The notes under the pieces are model-generated. The model was given only the letters and a program-made list of their open reading frames with translations, did not search any database and had not been told where the DNA came from. DNA of 5,834 nt. Source: Labilithrix luteola. Lineage in GTDB: Bacteria > Myxococcota_A > Polyangia > Polyangiales > Polyangiaceae. The DNA lies in contig JAMFST010000457.1 of NCBI GenBank assembly GCA_026225435.1, positions 1 to 5,834 of the forward strand. The letters run 5' to 3'. A program made the position numbers and the translations under genes. Numbering within the stretch: the stretch's first letter is position 1; each line of letters begins with the position of its first letter. Positions 1 to 5,143 of the stretch are shown one piece after another.

Positions 1-583
1 AGGCGCCGCCGGCGGTGCAGTGCCCCATGACGAGCGAGAGCTGCTTGCAGCCCATCTTGCTGAGGAGCGCCTGGTTCCGGAAGATGCGCCCCGCCATGTA
101 CTTGTCGGGGAACAGCTCCGACTGGCGCGGCAAGAAGCCGCCGGCGCTGTCGCAGATGTGCACGACCGGGAGGTGGTTCTCGATGGCGATGTCGAGCGCG
201 CGGATGATCTTCTTCACCGAGAGCGGGTACCAGGCGCCGCCCTTGATCGTCGGGTCGCCGGCGTTGATGACCACCTCGCGCCCCGAGACGATGCCGATGC
301 CGGTGACGACGCTCGCGCCGGGCGACTCGCCCCCTTCGCTGGTGATGCCGGCGAGGGTGGAGAATTCGAGGAAGGGCGTGCCCGGGTCGAGCAGCTTGTC
401 CAGCCGCTGGCGCACGGTCATCTTCCCCTGCTGGACGAGCCGCTTGATGTCGCGCTCGCCGCGCTCGTGCCGCGCGCGGTGCTGCAGCGCGTGCAGGTCC
501 TGCGAGAGCTTCTTGTTGAAGGCGTAGCGGCGGCGAAACTCTTCCGCGTCGGCGCGGACCTGCGATGAAAGGACCTGGCTCAC
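1..583 (-). CDS. Acyl-CoA carboxylase carboxyltransferase (beta) subunit, MCC/GCC-like, N-terminal part
   Basis: This is the N-terminal 194 residues of the carboxyltransferase subunit of a biotin-dependent acyl-CoA carboxylase; it moves CO2 from carboxybiotin to an enoyl- or acyl-CoA in the cytoplasm. The frame is open to the window edge. Visible motifs are LLDPGTPFLE (about 64-73), VVTGIGIVSGREVV (92-105), DPTIKGGAWYPLSVKK (110-125), DSAGGFLPRQ (145-154) and LVMGHCTAGGA (184-194). The K-GG-YPL-VKK and MG-CTAGGA blocks are typical of the methylcrotonyl-/geranyl-CoA carboxylase branch, and there is no AccD-type zinc finger. The GTG start is chosen because GGAGG lies 7 bases upstream and the codon overlaps the biotin carrier stop as GTGA. 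Family members run about 510-540 residues, so roughly 60% is missing. DSAGG replaces the usual DSGGA, so the acyl substrate is uncertain. The family is secure and the substrate is inference. Confidence 0.95.
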   Translation of the reverse strand, partial: MSQVLSSQVRADAEEFRRRYAFNKKLSQDLHALQHRARHERGERDIKRLVQQGKMTVRQRLDKLLDPGTPFLEFSTLAGITSEGGESPGASVVTGIGIVSGREVVINAGDPTIKGGAWYPLSVKKIIRALDIAIENHLPVVHICDSAGGFLPRQSELFPDKYMAGRIFRNQALLSKMGCKQLSLVMGHCTAGGA

Positions 584-1077
584 GAGGATTCCTCCGGACG
601 GACGATGGCGAGGAGCGCGCCGCGATCGAAGGTCGCGTTCGGCTCCACGGCGATCCTGGCGACCACCCCGTCGCGCTCGGCGCCGATGGTGATCTGCAGC
701 TTCATGCTCTCGATGGTGAGGAGCGCGTCGCCGGTGGCCACGTGATCCCCTTCCTTCACGTGCACGGCGACGACGGTGCCGGGCATGTCGGAGACGATCT
801 CCCCCTTGGCGCTCCCCTTGCCGCCGGTGGCCGCGGCGATCGGGTTGACCCGGTCGAAGACGAAGGTGCGGCCGCCGGTGCGGACCCAGATGCGGTCGCG
901 ATCGACGAAGCGAGAGCCGCTGTGAACGTCGCCGTCGATGAGGACCGCGACGGTGTCTTCTGGCCCTTCGCCGATGAGCTCGACTGTGTACTCTCGAACG
1001 TCGAGTCGCACGCGTAGCTCCGGACGGCGAGCCACGACCTCGACTTGGGTGTTCTTGGATTCCGGATCAGTCGGCAT
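580..1077 (-). CDS. Biotin carboxyl carrier protein with BT-like region (split acyl-CoA carboxylase alpha subunit, C-terminal part)
   Basis: This 165-residue protein carries the biotin that shuttles CO2 between the biotin carboxylase and the carboxyltransferase. Residues about 92-160 form a biotinyl domain: SDMPGTVVAVHVKEGD (96-111), then ESMKL (123-127) with Lys126 as the expected biotinylated residue, then the second half of the fold ending GALLAIV. MKL replaces the more common MKM. Residues about 13-80 (REYTVEL, VLIDGDVHSGSRF, RIWVRTGGRTFVFDR) resemble the BT domain that links biotin carboxylase to carrier in MCC/PCC alpha chains, and not the Ala/Pro-rich linker of fatty-acid AccB. ATG lies 2 bases after the biotin carboxylase stop (TGAccATG) with only a weak GGAA upstream, so translation probably depends on reinitiation. 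Codon use in the first half is less G/C-ending than in neighbouring genes. The assignment is firm; a role in catabolism and not in lipid synthesis is inferred. Confidence 0.95.
   Translation of the reverse strand: MPTDPESKNTQVEVVARRPELRVRLDVREYTVELIGEGPEDTVAVLIDGDVHSGSRFVDRDRIWVRTGGRTFVFDRVNPIAAATGGKGSAKGEIVSDMPGTVVAVHVKEGDHVATGDALLTIESMKLQITIGAERDGVVARIAVEPNATFDRGALLAIVRPEESS
591..595 (-). promoter_or_regulatory. Ribosome binding site of the carboxyltransferase gene
   Basis: The minus strand reads GGAGG followed by 7 bases and GTG. It is the strongest Shine-Dalgarno in the window, sits inside the end of the biotin carrier gene, and decides the GTG start at 583. Confidence 0.75.
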
Positions 1078-1079
1078 GG

Positions 1080-2546
1080 TCAGTTCCGGAACGCGCCGAT
1101 GGACGCGTGCGGCTCGGGGGTGGCGAAGGCGATGCGGCGGAAATCGGGATCGCCGAGCGCGGCGATGATGCGCGCGTGCTCCTCGGCCTTCGGATCCACT
1201 GGTGTCTCGATCAAGGTCGGGTGCTCCTCGAGGAAACCAGTGTGCAGGTCTCCCGCACGAAACGGCTTGCTGCCGACGATGCGAGCGAGCGCGTCGATGT
1301 TGGTCGAGACGCCAAGGAGTGTCAGCTCCTGGAGTGCGGTCTGCGCCTTGAGTGCCGCCTCGCCGCGCGTCTCGGCGTGGACGATGAGCTTGAGAAGGAG
1401 CGAATCGAACGCCGAGGTGACCGTCGTGCCCTCCCGCACGCCGCTGTCCATCCGCGCGTCCACGGTGCGCGGCAAGCGGAGGAGGCCGATGCGGCCGACC
1501 GCCGGACGGAAGCCGCGCTCCGGCTCCTCGGCGCAGACGCGCATCTCGATGGCGTGGCCGCTGAAGGTGATCTGCTCCTGCGTGAAGGGCAGCTTCTTCT
1601 CCGCGGCGATGCGCAGCTGCGCCTCGACCAGCTCGATGCCGGTCACCAGCTCGGTCACCGGGTGCTCGACCTGCAGGCGCGCGTTCACCTCGAGGAAGAA
1701 GAAGGTGCCGTCCTCGCCCAGGATGAACTCGACGGTGCCGGCGTTGCCGTACTTCGCCTCGCGGGTGAGCGCGACGGCGGAGTCGAGGATGGCGGTGCGG
1801 ATCTTCGGGTCGATCGCCGAGGCCGGGCTCTCCTCGATGATCTTCTGGTAGCGGCGCTGGATGGAGCACTCGCGCTCGCCGAGGTGCACCACGTTCCCCT
1901 GGCCGTCGCCGAGGATCTGCACCTCGATGTGGCGCGGGCGGAGCAGGAGGCGCTCGGCGTAGATGCGCGCGTCACCGAAGTAACGAGCCGCCTCGCTGCG
2001 GGCGAGGGTGACGGCGCTCTCCAGCTCGGGGAGATCGCGGGCGATCTTCATCCCCTTGCCGCCGCCGCCGGCAGACGCCTTCACCAGCAGCGGGAAGCCG
2101 AGCTTGGCGGCGGTCGCCACCTCGTCGGCAAGGCCGGTGAGCTCCACGCTGGGCGAGACGGGGATGCCCGCCTTCTTGGCCAGCTCGCGCGAGCGGATCT
2201 TGTCGCCGAGCAGGCGCATGACCGCGGCGTCCGGTCCGATGAAGCGGATGCCGGCCCTGGTGACCGTCTCGGCGAAGTCGGCGTTCTCCGAGAGGAAGCC
2301 GTAGCCCGGGTGGAGCGCGTCGACGTTCAGCTGGCGACAGGCCTCGAGGATCTGCGCCGAGTCGAGGTACGCCGCCGACGGCACCGCGCCGGTGAGCTCG
2401 ACCCGCTCGTCGGCCATCTCCACGTGGGGAGCTGCGCGGTCGACGAAATGGAAGACAGCTACGCTGGGGATGCCCAGGCGCTTCAGCGTGCGCAGCACGC
2501 GCACCGCGATTTCACCGCGGTTGGCGACGAGGACCTTGCGAAACAT
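1080..2546 (-). CDS. Biotin carboxylase subunit of an acyl-CoA carboxylase
   Basis: This 488-residue enzyme uses ATP and bicarbonate to carboxylate biotin on the carrier encoded next door. The start MFRKVLVANRGEIAVRVLR is the classic biotin carboxylase N-terminus. Further motifs are HPGYGFLSEN (79-88), GDK with Lys116, the glycine-rich ATP loop KASAGGGGKGM (156-166), HLGERECSIQRRYQK (221-235, Lys235), EVNARLQVEHPVTE (286-299) and MRVCAEEP (335-342, Arg336 matching the catalytic arginine). All expected ATP, biotin and bicarbonate residues seem present by comparison with remembered E. coli AccC. It is about 40 residues longer than AccC; the tail from about 448 resembles the stretch that leads into the BT domain in fused MCC/PCC alpha chains. 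ATG at 2546 has GGAGAG 5 bases upstream; longer in-frame starts would run further into the TetR gene and add no conserved sequence. The start overlaps the TetR gene by 35 bases. The GGGGKGM loop fits catabolic acyl-CoA carboxylases better than AccC. Confidence 0.96.
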   Translation of the reverse strand: MFRKVLVANRGEIAVRVLRTLKRLGIPSVAVFHFVDRAAPHVEMADERVELTGAVPSAAYLDSAQILEACRQLNVDALHPGYGFLSENADFAETVTRAGIRFIGPDAAVMRLLGDKIRSRELAKKAGIPVSPSVELTGLADEVATAAKLGFPLLVKASAGGGGKGMKIARDLPELESAVTLARSEAARYFGDARIYAERLLLRPRHIEVQILGDGQGNVVHLGERECSIQRRYQKIIEESPASAIDPKIRTAILDSAVALTREAKYGNAGTVEFILGEDGTFFFLEVNARLQVEHPVTELVTGIELVEAQLRIAAEKKLPFTQEQITFSGHAIEMRVCAEEPERGFRPAVGRIGLLRLPRTVDARMDSGVREGTTVTSAFDSLLLKLIVHAETRGEAALKAQTALQELTLLGVSTNIDALARIVGSKPFRAGDLHTGFLEEHPTLIETPVDPKAEEHARIIAALGDPDFRRIAFATPEPHASIGAFRN

Positions 2547-3288
2547 TTGCTCTCCGCGGTTTGGGGGACGTGACTTCCAGACGGTCGGCGACCTTCTCCA
2601 GCCGAGCGAGAGTGCGCGCGAGGCGATCGGCATCGGCGACGGCCGCGAGCGGCACGTCGACGTGCCCCGGGCTGCCGAGCCCGCCGCGGATGATCGCGGT
2701 GATGGCGTCGGAGGCGGCGTCGACCGACACGCCGCCTTCGCCGCGAAGGAACGCCCAGACGTGGTGCTCGACCCCGCCGTAGATCATGTCGCGAGCGAAC
2801 CCGAGGGGGATGTCGCTTCGGATCTCGCCCGCGGCGATCCCCTCGCGCAGGATCTCCATCGTGCGCCGGGTGTAGCGGCGGTTGAGATCGAACACGGTGG
2901 TGTCGCGGTAGTCGTCGCCGGGGCGCAGCACGCCGAAGACCAGGCGGCACATCGCCGGATCCTTCTCGATGACCGACAGGTGCTTCCAGATCATGAAGCG
3001 CAGGCGGTTCCACGTGCCGTGGATCATCACCAGGTGCTCGTCGAAGTCGGAGAGCATCCCCTCGTACCAGTCCTCGACCACCTTCACGAGCAGCGCTCGC
3101 TTGTGCTCGAAGTAGCGGTACACGCTCCCCTCGACCACGCCGGCGCGCTGGGCGATCTCCGCCACCGAGGCGTCGTCGTAGCCCTTCTCGGCGAACACCG
3201 CGCGGGCGGCGCCGAGGATGTCGGCGACCCGGCGCTCGCGCGGCAGACGGGAGAAGGCGCGCTCGTTGCCGCGCGCGGAGTCCGTCAC
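2512..3288 (-). CDS. TetR/AcrR-family transcriptional repressor
   Basis: A 258-residue DNA-binding regulator. The N-terminal helix-turn-helix spans about residues 20-66: RRVADILGAARAVFAEKGYDDASV, then AEIAQRAGVVEGSVYRYFEHK, the standard TetR recognition-helix region, followed by LLVKVVEDW. The rest is a mainly helical ligand-binding and dimerisation domain; residues 221-238 (RLARTLARLEKVADRLE) could form an amphipathic or coiled-coil helix, and the last 18 residues are a basic tail. The GTG start overlaps the AtuA stop as GTGA; no good Shine-Dalgarno is visible, so coupled translation is likely. No other start keeps the helix-turn-helix without long overlap into the AtuA gene. The reading frame runs 35 bases into the biotin carboxylase gene. 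AtuR of Pseudomonas terpene utilisation is also a TetR protein, so a branched acyl-CoA ligand and control of this operon are reasonable inferences. The family is certain; ligand and targets are not. Confidence 0.94.
   Translation of the reverse strand: MTDSARGNERAFSRLPRERRVADILGAARAVFAEKGYDDASVAEIAQRAGVVEGSVYRYFEHKRALLVKVVEDWYEGMLSDFDEHLVMIHGTWNRLRFMIWKHLSVIEKDPAMCRLVFGVLRPGDDYRDTTVFDLNRRYTRRTMEILREGIAAGEIRSDIPLGFARDMIYGGVEHHVWAFLRGEGGVSVDAASDAITAIIRGGLGSPGHVDVPLAAVADADRLARTLARLEKVADRLEVTSPKPRRANVSQGPRRQPR
2550..2555 (-). promoter_or_regulatory. Ribosome binding site of the biotin carboxylase gene
   Basis: The minus strand reads GCGGAGAGCAA before ATG; GGAG ends 5 bases from the start. It lies inside the TetR coding sequence and supports the start at 2546 and the 35-base gene overlap. 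Confidence 0.6.
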
Positions 3289-5132
3289 GAGCGCCAGCCG
3301 GCCGGGACCGGGACGGGGATCTCGAGGAGGATCTGCGCCAGCGCCTTCCCCTGCGGATCGTAGCGAAGCGAGCCGACCCCGCCGCCGCCGAGCGCGTCGC
3401 CGAGGACGAAGTTCAGCGCCGACAGACCGGGCCACTCGAAGCGGCGAACCTCGCCGTGCGCGAGCGTAGAAAAGTACGTCTGGACGGCCTGGGGCGTGAG
3501 CGCGTCGCGGATCCAGGGGAGGAAGCGCGGCTCGCGGGCGAGGATGCCGATGTTGGCGGTGTTCCCCTTGTCACCCGAGCGACCGTGGGCGAGCTCGCGG
3601 AGGGCCACCGTTTCGGTGCGATCCTTCGCGGCCGTAACATTGTTACCGTCAGCACCGCTAGCCGACTTCGACGAGACGAAGGCCGACCCGCCCTCGCTGG
3701 CGACGCTGGCGTTCGCCGGCACCTCGGTGGCCACGGTGATCGCGTCACCGCTGACGTGAACCTGGATGGCGACGCTGCTCTTGGGGACGAAGCAGCTGGC
3801 GAGACGCACGATCGGCTGCACCCGCGGGCGACCGCCGGCGAACCCGGTGATGCTCTGGGCCATCGCCGTACCGGCCGGGGCGATCTCCTTGGACAGCAGC
3901 TCGAGCGGCTTGTCGGACGCGTGCGAGGCGCCGAGCACGAGCACGACCTCGCGCGCCGGGCTCCTGTCGGCGTCGGCGCCGAAGTAGCGCTCGGTGCCGA
4001 TCACCTCCACCGACGTCTCGCGGAACGGCTCGATGCCGCGCTCGGCGAGGACGCGGCTGACGCGCTGGAGGATGGCGTGGCCGACGCGGTTCGCTTTCGG
4101 CCCGGCCTCGTAGCCGGCCATCATCAAGCTGCCGGTGCAGCGAAAGCCGTCGGGGTAGGTGACGCTGACCTTGTAGTCGCCGGTCGGCGCGAGCCCCTTG
4201 GCGCCGGTGACCTTCACGCGGTCCGTCCCGACCTGCTCGAGGTGCACCTGGGTGAAGTCGCAGACCACGTCGGCGAGGATGTAGCGACCCGGGTCGTGCA
4301 CCTCGTAGACGATCTGCTCGCCCACGGTGCGTGGCGAGACGAGGCCGCCGGTGCCCGCCGGCTTGGTCACGACGAAGCTGCCGTCGGCCGCGCACTCGGC
4401 GATGGGGAAGCCCATGTCGCTCCAGCCCTCCTCGACGGTGCGCCAGTCGGTGAAGACGCCGCCGGTGGCCTGCGCGCCGCACTCGACCACGTGCCCGACG
4501 AGGCTCCCCTGCGCGAGCAGATCGTAGTCGCTCGCCTTCCAGCCGAAGTGGGCGATGAGCGGCCCGAGCGCGACGGCGCTGTCGACGCAGCGACCGGTGA
4601 TGACGACGTCCGCGCCGCGACGGAGCGCCTCGGCGATGGGGAAGGCGCCGAGGTACGCGTTGGCCGAGACGGGCGCTTCGGGGAGCGCGCGGCCGCTCTC
4701 GTTGTCCTTCACGCCGCGCTCGCGCAGCCTGGGGACCTCGGCGAGCACGTCGTCGCCGGTGACGACGGCGATGTTGAGCGAGATGCCCAGCTTGGCGAGG
4801 CCGTGCTCGAGCGCCTCCTTGCAACCGAGCGGGTTCACGCCGCCGGCGTTGGCGACGACCTTGATCTTCCGCTCCTTGATCTCCTTCGCCAGCGGCAGCA
4901 TCACCGCGTCGACGAAGTCGGTCGCGTAGCCGAGCTCCGGCTTCTTCTGCTTCATGCGCGCCAGGATCGACATGGTGATCTCGGCCAGGTAGTCGAGGAC
5001 GAGCACGTCGATGGCGCCGCTCTTCACCAGCTGCGCGGAGCCGAGCGAGCTGTCACCCCAGAAGCCGGAGCCGCAGCCGATGCTGAGGGTGCTGCCGGTG
5101 CTGCCGGTGCTCTTCGCGTTCGATTCGGTCAT
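3285..5132 (-). CDS. Acyclic terpene utilisation AtuA-family protein (DUF1446), two-domain form
   Basis: A 615-residue cytoplasmic protein with no signal peptide or membrane segment. Residues about 16-460 match the AtuA/DUF1446 core: LSIGCGSGFWGDS (16-28), VLDYLAEITMSIL (45-57), VVANAGGVNPLGC (92-104), VVTGDDVL (123-130), DVVITGRCVDSAVALGPL (175-192), GTGGLVSP (260-267) and VTYPDGFRCTGSLMMAG (324-340). Residues about 508-608 form the smaller C-terminal AtuA-like domain, marked by LRELAHGRSGDKGNTANIGI (511-530) and ALNFVLGDALGGGG. A Ser/Ala-rich linker of about 35 residues joins them. The family is needed for growth on acyclic terpenes in Pseudomonas and recurs beside acyl-CoA carboxylase genes, but its reaction is not established. 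ATG at 5132 follows AGGAG with 6 bases between and is the only Met before residue 54. The gene starts 9 bases after the hydratase stop and its stop overlaps the TetR start. Family assignment is strong; terpene specificity is not proven. Confidence 0.93.
   Translation of the reverse strand: MTESNAKSTGSTGSTLSIGCGSGFWGDSSLGSAQLVKSGAIDVLVLDYLAEITMSILARMKQKKPELGYATDFVDAVMLPLAKEIKERKIKVVANAGGVNPLGCKEALEHGLAKLGISLNIAVVTGDDVLAEVPRLRERGVKDNESGRALPEAPVSANAYLGAFPIAEALRRGADVVITGRCVDSAVALGPLIAHFGWKASDYDLLAQGSLVGHVVECGAQATGGVFTDWRTVEEGWSDMGFPIAECAADGSFVVTKPAGTGGLVSPRTVGEQIVYEVHDPGRYILADVVCDFTQVHLEQVGTDRVKVTGAKGLAPTGDYKVSVTYPDGFRCTGSLMMAGYEAGPKANRVGHAILQRVSRVLAERGIEPFRETSVEVIGTERYFGADADRSPAREVVLVLGASHASDKPLELLSKEIAPAGTAMAQSITGFAGGRPRVQPIVRLASCFVPKSSVAIQVHVSGDAITVATEVPANASVASEGGSAFVSSKSASGADGNNVTAAKDRTETVALRELAHGRSGDKGNTANIGILAREPRFLPWIRDALTPQAVQTYFSTLAHGEVRRFEWPGLSALNFVLGDALGGGGVGSLRYDPQGKALAQILLEIPVPVPAGWRS
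3634..3646. repeat. 13-bp perfect AT-rich palindrome inside the AtuA linker
   Basis: The sequence gtaacattgttac has 6-base arms around a single central T. It is notably AT-rich for this region and falls in the non-conserved linker between the two AtuA domains (codons for GNNVT). It has the form of a dimeric-repressor site, but chance is possible and no clear promoter is seen next to it. Confidence 0.4.
5091..5111. repeat. Short 9-bp tandem repeat at the AtuA N-terminus
   Basis: The unit gctgccggt occurs twice head to tail and begins a third time (gct). It stays in frame and encodes the Ser-Thr-Gly-Ser-Thr-Gly-Ser-Thr stretch before the first conserved AtuA motif, so copy-number changes would only alter the length of a flexible N-terminus. 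Confidence 0.6.
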
Positions 5133-5138
5133 GTTCGT

Positions 5139-5143
5139 CTCCT
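5139..5143 (-). promoter_or_regulatory. Ribosome binding site of the AtuA-family gene, overlapping the hydratase stop
   Basis: The minus strand reads TAGGAG, 6 further bases, then ATG. The AG of the hydratase stop codon is part of the AGGAG Shine-Dalgarno, so termination of the hydratase takes place on the AtuA ribosome binding site and favours coupled translation. Confidence 0.7.

Noticed and set aside
20..1017. Plus-strand open frames opposite the carboxyltransferase and biotin carrier genes (20-568, 565-1017)
   Set aside because: Low-complexity products without motifs, antisense to well supported genes; explained by GC-rich codon structure.
1078..1869. Upstream extension of the biotin carrier frame to 1869
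   Set aside because: The added sequence is a Arg/His/Gly-rich shadow of the biotin carboxylase; the ATG at 1077 directly after the stop is the sensible start.
2055..2075. GC-rich triplet run (gccgccgccgccgg) that looks like a simple repeat
   Set aside because: It encodes the conserved glycine-rich ATP-binding loop of biotin carboxylase, so protein function explains it.
1..2546. Reading the three carboxylase genes as fatty-acid-synthesis acetyl-CoA carboxylase (AccC, AccB, AccA/AccD)
   Set aside because: The carboxyltransferase is the single-chain MCC/PCC type without the AccD zinc finger, the carrier has a BT-like region and no Ala/Pro linker, and the neighbours are catabolic.
1107..2573. 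Long open frame on the plus strand, 488 codons, opposite the biotin carboxylase gene
   Set aside because: It lies fully antisense to a gene with unmistakable catalytic motifs, its product is Ala/Arg/Asp/Glu/Leu-rich without any recognisable domain, and such mirror frames are common in high-GC coding DNA.
2547..2633. Upstream extension of the biotin carboxylase to a start at 2633
   Set aside because: MFRKVLVANRGEIA is the normal family N-terminus and has its own ribosome binding site; the extension has no conserved sequence.
3289..3435. Upstream extension of the TetR frame to an earlier start at 3435
   Set aside because: The extra 49 residues are Arg/Pro/Gly-rich, overlap the conserved AtuA C-terminal domain, and precede a GTG that overlaps the AtuA stop in the usual coupled form.
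3745..4824. Minus-strand frame of 359 codons within the AtuA gene
   Set aside because: It is an out-of-frame reading of AtuA, extremely Arg-rich with no domain, while the AtuA frame carries family motifs throughout.
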